Shown here one piece after another: positions 7,903-16,215 of a DNA stretch of 64,000 bases; position 1 is the first letter of the stretch; each line of letters starts with the position of its first letter. The notes under the pieces are model-generated. The model was given only the letters and a program-made list of their open reading frames with translations, was not told the DNA's origin and made no database searches. The stretch covers positions 617,341-681,340 of the forward strand of contig NZ_JAMXLA010000001.1 in the NCBI RefSeq assembly GCF_024054175.1. The letters are read 5' to 3'. The DNA comes from Flavobacterium sp. NRK1. GTDB lineage: Bacteria; Bacteroidota; Bacteroidia; Flavobacteriales; Flavobacteriaceae. The position numbers and the translations under genes were made by a program.

Positions 7903-8832
7903 CTAAAGCTCATTTCGCACTTCTATTTCCCTTGTCGGAATTTCAACAGGCAGTAATCCGGACTTTAAAATAATGCGTTGTCCTTCAAATGCACCTATGT
8001 AAGTTGCAAAACCCATGCCTAATCCGTCTTTCCCACTGTAATTTAACACGTATAACTTACGTATTAAAGGATAAGAACCCGTAGCAATATTGCTTTGAGA
8101 GGGCTTATAATATTTTTTTTCTCCTTTGTCAGTTTTAACATTATCTACTGCCAAAACAGTAATATCAGACACTATTCCTGCTAAAGAAGGTGTAGGTTGT
8201 GACAGCCAGTTCACCCCAACTATACCAACTGCGCCGGGAATGTCATGTACATACTTAATAACCTCTTCATTTGTTTTAAGTGAATACACATTTTGAGCAG
8301 GAACCTGCTTAACCCCGGCTTCTTTTAGAAGATACTGCACCGTGCTGGAATTAGGATTGTCAAATACAAGTTTCTGCACCTTATCAGAAGTATTACCCTT
8401 TAATATTTTCAGGACTTCTTCAAGATCAATAACGGTATCCTTTACGCTTTTATTAGTTATAAATGCAATTGCATCTGAGGCAAACGCAGTAATTTGCGGC
8501 GTTATTTTTCTCTTTTTAAAATGGGTATTTTCTTCTTCAGTAAGAAGCCTTGGTAATACTACTACACTGGCAGAATCTTTCAATAAAGCATTTACCAGTT
8601 CATTTTCAGTCATATTAACCTGAGTTACATGTGCCCGGTCATAAACACTATGAAAAACGGCAAGTACATCTTCCACAATTGGCTGAACGGTATTATCAAC
8701 CAATATTGTGGTTTTACCAGAGGTAAGTGTTTCGCTAGTACCCTGCCCTGCCTTATCTCCTTTGCAGGAAAAAACAGCAAGAGCTATAATAATACCTATA
8801 AAAAATATTTTATATATTTTATTCATCTTCAT
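7903..8832 (-). CDS. PstS-like substrate-binding lipoprotein
   Basis: A 309-aa protein with a lipoprotein signal (lipobox AVFSC, Cys near residue 23) and a periplasmic type-II binding fold of the PstS/phosphate-binding kind. Visible elements are the TTILVDNTVQPIVEDVL start, a hinge IAFITNKSVKDT, DNPNSSTVQYLL and GAVGIVGVNWL. No PstA, PstB, PstC or PhoU gene is next to it. Instead it sits in the exbB-exbD-exbD-tonB operon and overlaps the preceding small membrane gene by 8-14 nt, depending on which of two start codons (8832 or 8826) is used. The ligand is not known; phosphate is only a family-level guess. Confidence 0.8.
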   Translation of the reverse strand: MKMNKIYKIFFIGIIIALAVFSCKGDKAGQGTSETLTSGKTTILVDNTVQPIVEDVLAVFHSVYDRAHVTQVNMTENELVNALLKDSASVVVLPRLLTEEENTHFKKRKITPQITAFASDAIAFITNKSVKDTVIDLEEVLKILKGNTSDKVQKLVFDNPNSSTVQYLLKEAGVKQVPAQNVYSLKTNEEVIKYVHDIPGAVGIVGVNWLSQPTPSLAGIVSDITVLAVDNVKTDKGEKKYYKPSQSNIATGSYPLIRKLYVLNYSGKDGLGMGFATYIGAFEGQRIILKSGLLPVEIPTREIEVRNEL

Positions 8833-9070
8833 TATTGTTTCCTTTGGTACTTTGCCAAAGCCTTATAAACCTGAAAAAAGAATAAGCAATAAGCAATATA
8901 CCCATTGCCAGCCTGCCATTACGGGTTAGTGATAACGGAATTTTTTCCCAGAATATTATCATTAAGCCTAAAGCAAAATACATTAGGAAAAACACTATAC
9001 CTAAAACAAACAGAAATCGCTGTATGGGCGATTTCTGTGTTTGTTGGTGAGATTTTCTTTTTGAAAGCAT
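8819..9070 (-). CDS. Small two-helix membrane protein of the tonB operon
   Basis: An 83-aa protein: a basic N-terminus (KRKSHQQTQK), helix 1 at about residues 19-42, helix 2 at about 53-70, and an acidic end (NNNEDE). It lies between tonB (11 nt gap) and the PstS-like gene (short overlap), which suggests translational coupling. I recognise no characterised family. Its position suggests an accessory role for the energy-transducing complex, which is inference. Confidence 0.7.
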   Translation of the reverse strand: MLSKRKSHQQTQKSPIQRFLFVLGIVFFLMYFALGLMIIFWEKIPLSLTRNGRLAMGILLIAYSFFRFIRLWQSTKGNNNEDE

Positions 9071-9081
9071 CTCTATATTCC

Positions 9082-9909
9082 TTATGATCTAATATTAATT
9101 GTAATAGGAAGGTTGTATGAAGCCCTAACCGGCTTACCGTTTTGTATACCCGGCTGCCACTTAATTTTAAGTGATTTAAGCACACGCTCAGCTTCTTTAC
9201 CTAATCCGTAACCAGGATCCCTAAGTACTTTAATTGCAGTTAACGAACCATCTTTTTCAACAACAAAAGATACATATATCTTAGCCTGTAAATTCTGGTC
9301 AATTTCAGGAATCCTGAAGTTATTGTTAACATACTTATAGAATGCTGCTATACCACCCGGGAACTCAGGCTGAACCTGAAGACCTGCAGAGTTATAAACA
9401 GTGTTATCAGGAGCTTCAACTCCTTTATCAAGGTCACCTGATGGTTTACCAATATTGATATCTCCTGTAGGACTTGCTTCAGCATTCCTTGAACTCGGAT
9501 CAGCTTCTTTAAACTGCTCCTGTTTCGGCGGATCTTCCGGAACTTCTTCTTTCTTAACTGCCTCAAGCGGTTTAAGCTTCACTTCCTCAACAATAGACTT
9601 AGGCGCCTGTTGCTGCTCTACCGGTGGTGGTGGTGGCGGAAGCGGTTCTTCAACCGGTGGCGGCGGAAGATCAATCACCTCGATAACTTTATCCACATCA
9701 TCTTTTTTATCCTTAGAAGCTATATCACCCAGTTTCTCAACAATTTTAGGTGTAGCTACAAGAAAAGTAAAAAGCACTGCCCCGATGATAAGCGACTTTA
9801 CTGTAGTCTTTGGGTTTTCTGTACGAAGCTGATATGCGCCATACTCTTTGTTACGGCCTTCAAAGACCATATCAACCCAGGACTTATTAAATATATTCAG
9901 TTTTGACAT
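9082..9909 (-). CDS. tonB: TonB energy transducer
   Basis: A 275-aa TonB-family protein that transmits the proton-motive force to outer-membrane receptors. The N-terminal KSWVDMVFEGRNKEYGAYQLR segment is typical of Bacteroidetes TonB. It is followed by one membrane helix (about residues 38-58), a proline-rich periplasmic stretch (PPPPVEEPLPPPPPP) and a C-terminal TonB domain from about residue 180 (PEFPGGIAAFYKYV ... VPxxIYVSFVVEKDGS-like, ending PITINIRS). It follows two exbD genes and exbB in one operon, the expected complex partners. Confidence 0.93.
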   Translation of the reverse strand: MSKLNIFNKSWVDMVFEGRNKEYGAYQLRTENPKTTVKSLIIGAVLFTFLVATPKIVEKLGDIASKDKKDDVDKVIEVIDLPPPPVEEPLPPPPPPVEQQQAPKSIVEEVKLKPLEAVKKEEVPEDPPKQEQFKEADPSSRNAEASPTGDINIGKPSGDLDKGVEAPDNTVYNSAGLQVQPEFPGGIAAFYKYVNNNFRIPEIDQNLQAKIYVSFVVEKDGSLTAIKVLRDPGYGLGKEAERVLKSLKIKWQPGIQNGKPVRASYNLPITINIRS

Positions 9910-9938
9910 AATAATAGTTTTTTAATTAACTCTTTAGG

Positions 9939-10499
9939 TTAGTATAAACCCGATTGAGTCAATAGGTCAATTTCTGCAGGCGTAATATCACCAATTGCAT
10001 AAAGCTGCGGATGGGTAATTGCCATTTCATCAAGCATATCTACAAGATTCTTATAACTTGCCTTGTCACTTGCCTTAATGTTAACAATAAGTCCTTGTTC
10101 AGGCTTACCATCTCTTTCAGCAATAGCCTTACCAATTTTTATCTGTTTTAAAAGATCCTGACGTATTCCGTCTTTACCAAATACAGCTTCCGTTGGTGCT
10201 TCAATAGGTGTTTCAAACTTACCTCTATACCACATTATTTTATTATCCTTTCCTATTAAAATAGTCATCAAACGAGACTCATCGATAGGAGTACGGTCAG
10301 TTATATTATTAGGGTCTTTATCCGGCATTGCAAGCGGCATAGATTGCGGCTTGGACAGCGTAGTGGTAAGCATGAAGAAGGTGATAAGAAGGAAAGCCAA
10401 ATCTACCATCGCAGTTAAGTCAACTCCCGGATTAGATTTCTTACTTCTTACCTTGCCGCCTTTCTTGCCACCGCCGTCGCCGGTATTTAATTCTGCCAT
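9939..10499 (-). CDS. exbD: ExbD biopolymer transport protein (second copy)
   Basis: A 186-aa protein with one membrane helix (about residues 28-48) carrying the conserved aspartate (LTAMVDLAFLLITFFML) that takes part in proton flow, and a periplasmic domain. The N-terminus is glycine/lysine rich (GDGGGKKGGKVRSKK). It follows the longer exbD by 20 nt. Paired ExbD paralogues are common in Bacteroidetes and may form a heteromeric stator with ExbB. Confidence 0.93.
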   Translation of the reverse strand: MAELNTGDGGGKKGGKVRSKKSNPGVDLTAMVDLAFLLITFFMLTTTLSKPQSMPLAMPDKDPNNITDRTPIDESRLMTILIGKDNKIMWYRGKFETPIEAPTEAVFGKDGIRQDLLKQIKIGKAIAERDGKPEQGLIVNIKASDKASYKNLVDMLDEMAITHPQLYAIGDITPAEIDLLTQSGLY

Positions 10500-10519
10500 T
10501 TTATAGTGTGTTTATAAAA

Positions 10520-11179
10520 TTAAAAGTTTTCATCTCTTAAACCGGTCACTAAATAGAACCTGTTCTTTTTTTGTTCCTGAAGAATATCCATAACTCTTTT
10601 AATAGTTGGGTAATCTTCTTTAGCATCACCTTTTATAGCAATATTAAGATCTCCATCTCTAAACTGATCTACGGTTATCTCCCCTTTTGCAAATTTTTCA
10701 TCAAGTTTCGCTTTTTGAGCTTCCCTTGCAAACTGAACCCAGTCACCTAACTGATTAGTAATAGTATCAAAAGGAATACCTTTCTGAACCCCAGGTTCAT
10801 TTCTTTTAGCAGCGTCAAGCTTTAAAAGACCTTTAAGTTCATTGATCTTAACACCAAAACCATCGATTTTAGAAAACTCTTTATATTCTTCATCAGTAAA
10901 GTTTACACCATACTTAGTAGAAATACGCTCAAGAGTACCTCTTCTTACCTCAGGATCAGGAATTGAAAGAAATGCCTGTTTATCACCTACTGTAATTGTT
11001 GCCACACCTTCTTCAGGAAGCTTATCAAGCACTGTTGAAGCCGGAGTATCTACCGGTTTAGGTTCTGGCTGTTTTGCAGTAGCAGTCATAATAAAGAATG
11101 ATAACAGCAGGAATGCCACGTCGCACATCGCGGTCATGTCTATCCTTGTGCTCTTCTTTGATATTTTAACTTTAGCCAT
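10520..11179 (-). CDS. exbD: ExbD biopolymer transport protein (first, longer copy)
   Basis: A 219-aa ExbD family protein with the helix RIDMTAMCDVAFLLLSFFIM near residues 12-31 and its conserved Asp, then a periplasmic domain. It is longer than the usual 130-150 aa because of an inserted charged segment around residues 80-145 (KYGVNFTDEEYKEF ... GLLKLDAAKRNEPG). Located between exbB and the second exbD. The insertion is seen in related Bacteroidetes proteins; its role is unknown. Confidence 0.93.
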   Translation of the reverse strand: MAKVKISKKSTRIDMTAMCDVAFLLLSFFIMTATAKQPEPKPVDTPASTVLDKLPEEGVATITVGDKQAFLSIPDPEVRRGTLERISTKYGVNFTDEEYKEFSKIDGFGVKINELKGLLKLDAAKRNEPGVQKGIPFDTITNQLGDWVQFAREAQKAKLDEKFAKGEITVDQFRDGDLNIAIKGDAKEDYPTIKRVMDILQEQKKNRFYLVTGLRDENF

Positions 11180-11268
11180 TATTGATTTTTATTAGCTACG
11201 GACGTTAGAAAGCACACATTATAAGTGTACTTTCAAACTCCATATATTGTTTATACTTCTACTATTGA

Positions 11269-12108
11269 TTATGCTTGGTTAGCACGAGATCTGAATCTTC
11301 TGTACGTTTGTACAATTGTGAATCCAGCCTCATCAATAGAGTAAGTAAGTTTGTCAATTTTAGACGTAAAGATGTTGTAAGCAATAATTGAAAGCGCAGA
11401 AGTACTAATACCTGTAGCAGTATTAATAAGTGCTTCAGAGATACCATTTGCTAACTGAGATGAATCAGGAGTAGAACCTGCACCAAGAGCAGAGAACGCC
11501 TTGATCATACCTGTTACTGTTCCTAATAGACCCATTAGCGTACCAACTGATACCAGTGTAGAAATAATTACAAGGTTTTTTTCAAGCATTGGCATTTCTA
11601 ATGAAGTAGCCTGCTCAATTTCCTGCTGAATAGCAGCTTCAGCTCTTTCGCTGTCAAAACCTTCTCTTTTTACTTCTTCATATTTTAAAAGACCTGCTTT
11701 TACAACATTAGCAACAGTACCCTGTTGTTTATCGCATTCAGCCATAGCCTCATTAATATTTCCGTTGCTGATCTGAGACTGTACTTTTCTTAAGAAAGAC
11801 TCAACATTTCCTTTTCCTGAAGCCTTGCTGATAACAAAGAAACGCTCAAATGAAAACACAATCGACATTAATAATAGTCCCATTAGTACAGGTACTACAT
11901 AACCACCTTTGTAAACCATCGCCAGGTAGTTACCCGGTAGTGGGTGGCCCTCAGGATTACCATCCTGGAAGTTAGAAGGATCTCCCATTATAAATTTCCA
12001 AACAAGGATACCAACTACTATAGATAATACTATCGCTAAACCTGCGAAGATATTAGATCCTTTAGATTCTCCATTTTTCTCAACCTTCTGAATAGATGCG
12101 TTTGCCAT
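11269..12108 (-). CDS. exbB: ExbB/TolQ/MotA proton channel protein
   Basis: A 279-aa protein of the MotA/TolQ/ExbB family that forms the proton channel energising TonB. Helices lie near residues 20-40, 67-87, 175-195 and 215-235. Conserved elements are a VSVGTLMGLLGTVTGMI segment and the C-terminal ISEALINTATG. I place the start at the ATG at 12106-12108 (MANASIQKVEK). The frame extends back to 12186, but that extension is a lysine-rich low-complexity stretch and overlaps a -7 box at 12184-12191. First gene of the ExbB-ExbD-ExbD-TonB operon. Confidence 0.93.
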   Translation of the reverse strand: MANASIQKVEKNGESKGSNIFAGLAIVLSIVVGILVWKFIMGDPSNFQDGNPEGHPLPGNYLAMVYKGGYVVPVLMGLLLMSIVFSFERFFVISKASGKGNVESFLRKVQSQISNGNINEAMAECDKQQGTVANVVKAGLLKYEEVKREGFDSERAEAAIQQEIEQATSLEMPMLEKNLVIISTLVSVGTLMGLLGTVTGMIKAFSALGAGSTPDSSQLANGISEALINTATGISTSALSIIAYNIFTSKIDKLTYSIDEAGFTIVQTYRRFRSRANQA

Positions 12109-12183
12109 TTTTTTTAAAAATTTAGTTTTCTGATTTTTTAATAATAGTTTCTTATTGTTAAAATTTTTCTTGTATAAGATTGG

Positions 12184-12191
12184 CAAATTTA
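12184..12191 (-). promoter_or_regulatory. -7 box of the exbB operon
   Basis: TAAATTTG on the minus strand matches TAnnTTTG and lies 76 nt upstream of the chosen exbB ATG, giving a leader of roughly 70 nt. A second match, TAAGTTTG at 12256-12263, is also present. No clear -33 TTG at the right distance for either. Confidence 0.45.
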
Positions 12192-12575
12192 TATCATTAA
12201 GGCATAAAAAAAAATAAAATGGTTTTTTTTATCAATTCTTAACAATAATTTATTGCAAACTTAAACGATACGAAATCTTGCGTTTAAATAAATTACTTAT
12301 ACATTATTTATTTTTCCCAATTTAAAAACCCCATTATTTGTTAATTATTTGAAATTAATATAGATTAAGTATAAATAACATAAATCTATATGATTTATTG
12401 TGCAAGCATTATAATTTATTCAATTAATTGCTTTTAAAGATTTTTTTTAAAAATATCTCAACATTCACCTAACGTTAGAAGAAGATTCAACAACAGAAAA
12501 ACGATTTAGCAACACCAAAAAAAGTCAATTTTACCATATCCCTTCTAATGCATTTCTTTTTTAAATTTTTATTTG
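12192..12575. other. Non-coding AT-rich spacer between kmo and exbB
   Basis: No reading frame of note. Contains homopolymeric A/T runs, a second -7-like box (12256-12263) and two 10-bp palindromes (CAATTAATTG at 12421-12430 and CTAACGTTAG at 12469-12478). These could be regulatory, but nothing shows which gene they serve. No clear terminator for kmo was seen. Confidence 0.5.
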
Positions 12576-13922
12576 TCAGTGAGTATTTAAAAGTTCAAGT
12601 ATTTTATCTTCAACTTCTTTGCTATCCCATTTCTGTTCAATGTTGTCCATTAGCATTATCTCGTCCATTATAGCCTTCTGATGGTCGCCTAGTGCCAATG
12701 CTTCAGCATAAGGCCTGAAACTAAATGTTACCCTGCTATATAAAGGTAGCCATTTATCGGGATATTTTTCTGAAAAATGCTTTTCAATTTTCTTTTGAAG
12801 CAAAAAGCCTGCATCTGCAGTTTTAGATCTCATTTCCATAAAATTGCGATAGGATAGTTCCGCAATAGCATCGGCATTGGGTTTCCTGCTTACCTGATAT
12901 TCTTTAAAAATAGCTTCCCAATCGTCGCCGTATTGCTGCATAAGCTGGTTAAGAATAGTAATATCTTCAAATCCGGCGTTCATACCATGCCCGTAAAAAG
13001 GAACTATGGCATGGGCTGCATCACCTATAAGCGCTACCTTGTCCTTATATGTCCAGGGGTAACATTTCATTGTAACAAGTGTGCTGGTTGGATTTTTAAA
13101 AAAGTCTTCAACCAGATTAGGTATAACTTCTATGGTAGAGGGGAAATGCGTTGCAAAGAAAGTTTCCAGTGTTTCTTTATCTTTTAAAGATTCAAAAGAG
13201 TTTTCTCCTTCAAAAGGCATAAAAAGAGTGCAGGTAAAGCTGCCATCAAGATTAGGCAGTGCAATAAGCATAAAATCCTGTCGGGGCCATATATGAAGCG
13301 AATTTTTATCAAGCTTATGAGTTCCATCCGGGTTAGACGGAATATTAAGCTCTTTGTAGCCTGTATTTAAAAATTCCTGTGAGTAATTAAACATGCTTTG
13401 GCGCTGCATTCTGTGTCTTATCCTGGAGAAAGCACCATCAGCCCCAAAAACTATATCGTATTTAAGATCTTCCCAGGGGCCTTTTTCTTCTTCACCTGCA
13501 TGAAGTGTAGCATCCGCCATGGTAACATCCCATATTTTAGTTTCAAAAAAGAAGTCCACACCTTCGGCTTCTGCCAGATTTATCATCTCCCTGTTAAGCA
13601 CACCGCGCGATATAGAAAAAATACTCTCTCCCTCACTACCGTAGTATTGATAATTAAGTGGCTGGCCTATAAGATGAATAGCCCTTTTTTCCATTGGTAT
13701 ACCTATCTTTCTTATCTCATCCCCTAAACCCACATCGTCAAGGGCGCGCCACCCTCTGTGTGACATGGCCAGATTAATAGATCTTCCCGAAAAACGAATG
13801 GTTCTTATATCAGGGCTGCGGTCGTAAACATGAACAGTATGTCCTGCCCTTTTTAGGTATATTGCCAGTAATGACCCTACTAAACCCGAGCCAACTACTG
13901 CAATTTTTAATGGAGTCTGCAT
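12576..13922 (-). CDS. kmo: Kynurenine 3-monooxygenase
   Basis: A 448-aa FAD-dependent hydroxylase that converts kynurenine to 3-hydroxykynurenine in tryptophan degradation or the kynurenine route to NAD. Visible features: the FAD-binding GxGxxG (VVGSGLVGSLLAIYLKRAGH) at the N-terminus, a GADGAFSRIRHRMQ segment, and the KMO-typical GDAAHAIVPFYGHGMNAGFED motif near residue 300, then a C-terminal FRPYAEALALGDHQ region. No other kynurenine gene is adjacent. It has a good consensus promoter immediately upstream. Confidence 0.93.
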   Translation of the reverse strand: MQTPLKIAVVGSGLVGSLLAIYLKRAGHTVHVYDRSPDIRTIRFSGRSINLAMSHRGWRALDDVGLGDEIRKIGIPMEKRAIHLIGQPLNYQYYGSEGESIFSISRGVLNREMINLAEAEGVDFFFETKIWDVTMADATLHAGEEEKGPWEDLKYDIVFGADGAFSRIRHRMQRQSMFNYSQEFLNTGYKELNIPSNPDGTHKLDKNSLHIWPRQDFMLIALPNLDGSFTCTLFMPFEGENSFESLKDKETLETFFATHFPSTIEVIPNLVEDFFKNPTSTLVTMKCYPWTYKDKVALIGDAAHAIVPFYGHGMNAGFEDITILNQLMQQYGDDWEAIFKEYQVSRKPNADAIAELSYRNFMEMRSKTADAGFLLQKKIEKHFSEKYPDKWLPLYSRVTFSFRPYAEALALGDHQKAIMDEIMLMDNIEQKWDSKEVEDKILELLNTH

Positions 13923-13944
13923 TGCAAATTATTCTATAACAAAA

Positions 13945-13972
13945 CAAAAGTACTTAATTAAACTTCAGACAA
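13945..13972 (-). promoter_or_regulatory. Consensus Bacteroidetes promoter of kmo
   Basis: On the minus strand TTG (13972-13970), 17 nt spacer, TACTTTTG (13952-13945). This matches the TTG-N17-23-TAnnTTTG consensus and implies a leader of about 16 nt before the kmo ATG. Confidence 0.7.
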
Positions 13973-14105
13973 GGGTGTTTTTAATCATTTATTTATAACT
14001 GATTTTTTATTAAGAAAAATTTGGCTATTAAAGGATTCATAATTAATTAACACCTACCGCTATAAAGAAGTAATTTTAACATACTAACTAATAAAAAAAT
14101 ATATT

Positions 14106-14264
14106 ATGAGAGATTTAGTATCGTTAATTATTGTAATCCTTATCATAGGATGGCTGGTAGGATATTTTGGTTTTGGTGAAGCAGTAGGTAGCTTTATCCA
14201 TATACTATTAGTACTTGCAATCATAGGAATTCTTTACAGACTTGCTGTAGGAAGAAGACCTTAA
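14106..14264 (+). CDS. Small membrane protein, lmo0937/DUF5670 type
   Basis: A 52-aa protein (MRDLVSLIIVILIIGWLVGY ... LYRLAVGRRP) with two hydrophobic helices (about residues 5-22 and 31-46) separated by FGFGEAVGS and ending in a basic tail. This is the layout of the lmo0937/DUF5670 family of tiny membrane proteins, frequent in Bacteroidetes and often stress-induced; that regulation is known for relatives only. It is a stand-alone gene between kmo and the cupin-like gene, followed by a long inverted repeat. Confidence 0.8.
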   Translation: MRDLVSLIIVILIIGWLVGYFGFGEAVGSFIHILLVLAIIGILYRLAVGRRP

Positions 14265-14294
14265 CCAAAAAAGTATCACCCTTTAAAGCTTAAA

Positions 14295-14330
14295 ATCAAG
14301 CCCTTTATGCAATTGCATAAAGGGCTTGAT
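14295..14330. terminator. 36-bp perfect inverted repeat, probable terminator
   Basis: An uninterrupted perfect palindrome (14295-14312 with 14313-14330), with G/C-rich AAGCCC/GGGCTT arms. It lies 30 nt after the small membrane protein gene. There is no strong T tract on the plus strand, so termination or mRNA 3'-end protection is inferred from shape and position. Confidence 0.65.
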
Positions 14331-14403
14331 CTATATATTACAACCCAATAATTTATAGCATATATATTTTAATAACTACCCAATTATCAGTTTGGTTTTT
14401 CAT

Positions 14404-14411
14404 TACATTTG
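14404..14411 (+). promoter_or_regulatory. -7 box of the cupin-like gene
   Basis: TACATTTG fits TAnnTTTG and lies 30 nt before the ATG at 14442. A TTTG at 14391-14394 is too close to act as a canonical -33 element. Confidence 0.45.
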
Positions 14412-14441
14412 TTAAGCTTAACACTAACTTAGCATTGGGTC

Positions 14442-15308
14442 ATGGGGTTTGAATATAAAGAAATAGAAAGAGTTGGAAAACTCACCAAAAAAGAATTCAT
14501 AGAGAATTATTACAAGCCCCAAAAACCTGTAGTAATTACCAATCAAATAGAAGACTGGCCCGCTTTTACAAAGTGGAATTTTAAATTTCTGAGAGAGATC
14601 GCCGGAGACAAAACCGTTCCGCTTTATGACAGCCGTAAAACAGATTACACTAAAAAAGTAAATGAACCTGATTTTAAAATGTCTATGAGACAGTATATAG
14701 ACATTCTGGAAAAAGGCCCTACAGATCTTCGTATTTTCCTATATAACCTAATGAAAGATGTACCTTCTATGAAAGAAGACATGAAGTGGCCAGACTTAGG
14801 ATTACGGCTGCTCAAAAATCTTCCATTAGTTTTCTTTGGCGGAGAAAATGCTAAAGTCTTTATGCATTATGATATCGACTTTCCTAATATTCTTCATTTT
14901 CATTTTGCGGGACAAAAACAATGTGTACTTGTAGATCCTCAAGAAACCAAATACATGTACCGCCTACCTTATTCATGGATATGCAATGAAGATATAGATT
15001 TTGACAATCCTGATTTCGAAAAATTTCCCGCACTTAAACATGTAAAGCCTTACATTACCACCCTGCAACACGGAGAAATGCTATATATGCCTGAAGGCTG
15101 GTGGCACTATATGAAATACCTTACTCCCGGCTTTTCTTTAAGTCTGCGCTCCTTAGCCGGAAGGCCTTCAAATCTTATAAAAGGATTAACTAATGTGGCT
15201 TTTAACCGCTATTTTGACAACTGGATGCGAAAGTATAAAGGGCAAGCCTGGCTGGATTATAAAGACAAAGAAGCTATCCGTAGAACCAATGCTACACTTA
15301 AAATTTAA
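14442..15308 (+). CDS. Cupin-like (JmjC-fold) domain protein
   Basis: A 288-aa protein of the Cupin_8/JmjC-like group. It begins with the typical IERVGKLTKKEFIENYYKPQKPVVI segment. A metal-binding HxD (MHYDIDFPN, about residues 141-145) and a later His (MPEGWWHYM, about 218-224) would give an Fe(II)/2-oxoglutarate site. Relatives hydroxylate proteins or other substrates, but the substrate here is unknown. It overlaps the end of the convergent PAP2 gene by 11 nt. Confidence 0.85.
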   Translation: MGFEYKEIERVGKLTKKEFIENYYKPQKPVVITNQIEDWPAFTKWNFKFLREIAGDKTVPLYDSRKTDYTKKVNEPDFKMSMRQYIDILEKGPTDLRIFLYNLMKDVPSMKEDMKWPDLGLRLLKNLPLVFFGGENAKVFMHYDIDFPNILHFHFAGQKQCVLVDPQETKYMYRLPYSWICNEDIDFDNPDFEKFPALKHVKPYITTLQHGEMLYMPEGWWHYMKYLTPGFSLSLRSLAGRPSNLIKGLTNVAFNRYFDNWMRKYKGQAWLDYKDKEAIRRTNATLKI

Positions 15309-16071
15309 TAACTACGCTTAAGCCTGCCTGCTCACCATTATAAAAGGGAAGTCCTAATATGGACATCTTATTTTCTTCTTTATTTCCAAACAATTGCTTC
15401 TGAATAAAAGGATGCAGCCAGTAAGCCAGTTTTGTACTTAAAATACCTATACCCGCTCCGGTAGCAACATCAGTAAACCAATGCCTGTCGTTATACATTC
15501 TCAAAACTCCTGTACCGGAAGCAACCGCATACCCTGCAACGCCATACCATGGAGAAACATCTTTATATTCCTGCCACATAATTTCTGCCCCTGCAAAAGC
15601 AGTAGCGGTATGCCCTGATGGAAAAGAATTGTCAGTACTCCCATCCGGCCTTTGCTCTTTACACAATGATTTGAGGCCCATTACCGAGCCTGCCATAATA
15701 AGATGTGAAGTAGCTACAATTATCGTAAGATCTTTATAATTGTGCTTTCCTTTAATACCGGCTATATTTAAGGCATATATAGATACAAGCGGTGCATAGC
15801 GGGTGTAATCGTCTATTGTGGTTCCATCACCCTGCCCTTTAGAAACTCTTGATCGTACAGTTGTATTAAAATCTTTAATTCCGTGATTAGCAAGCCCAAC
15901 CACTCCATATCCAACTAATACCGTAGGCACTAAAAGTTGTTTATATACAGAACCTTTTTGAGTAACAAGAGATTGATTTATAAGAGTATCTTTACCTATA
16001 ATAATTTCTTCCTGAGCCGCAACTGTCAATATATTACATATTGAAAACAGTAAGATGATTGTTCTCTTCAT
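15298..16071 (-). CDS. PAP2-family phosphatase, exported
   Basis: A 257-aa protein with a signal peptide (MKRTIILLFSICNILTVAAQ) and the three phosphatidic-acid-phosphatase motifs: KEQRPDGS, SFPSGHTATAFAGA and YNDRHWFTDVATG. Likely a membrane-associated lipid or polyprenyl pyrophosphatase facing the periplasm; the substrate is undetermined. Convergent with the cupin-like gene, with an 11-nt overlap of coding ends. Confidence 0.88.
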   Translation of the reverse strand: MKRTIILLFSICNILTVAAQEEIIIGKDTLINQSLVTQKGSVYKQLLVPTVLVGYGVVGLANHGIKDFNTTVRSRVSKGQGDGTTIDDYTRYAPLVSIYALNIAGIKGKHNYKDLTIIVATSHLIMAGSVMGLKSLCKEQRPDGSTDNSFPSGHTATAFAGAEIMWQEYKDVSPWYGVAGYAVASGTGVLRMYNDRHWFTDVATGAGIGILSTKLAYWLHPFIQKQLFGNKEENKMSILGLPFYNGEQAGLSVVIKF

Positions 16072-16159
16072 TAATAGTCCTTCCCATATTCGATACTATA
16101 ACGGGACCTGAATTAATAAATTATACAATGTTAATTTTTTAACATTTATCATTATTTGC

Positions 16160-16197
16160 TCATTAAAAAACGCAATCAATTAATGATGCGCTTTTTT
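16160..16197 (-). terminator. Probable terminator of the lysine-rich gene
   Basis: Imperfect stem (ACGCA/TGCGC with inner TCA/TGA and a single-base bulge) flanked by A and T runs, located 20 nt beyond the stop of the leftward lysine-rich gene. Confidence 0.55.
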
Positions 16198-16215
16198 TAA
16201 CTATAGAAAATGCTT

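Noticed and set aside
6165..8832. A phosphate ABC transport operon suggested by the PstS-like gene.
   Set aside because: No permease, ATPase or PhoU gene is adjacent, and the gene is embedded in the ExbB/TonB operon.
9401..9832. A 143-codon plus-strand frame opposite tonB.
   Set aside because: It mirrors the proline-rich TonB segment as Gly/Ser repeats; tonB on the other strand has clear domains and operon context.
12109..12186. N-terminal extension of exbB to 12186.
   Set aside because: The added residues are Lys/Asn/Leu low-complexity and overlap a -7 box, so the region is most likely untranslated leader and promoter.
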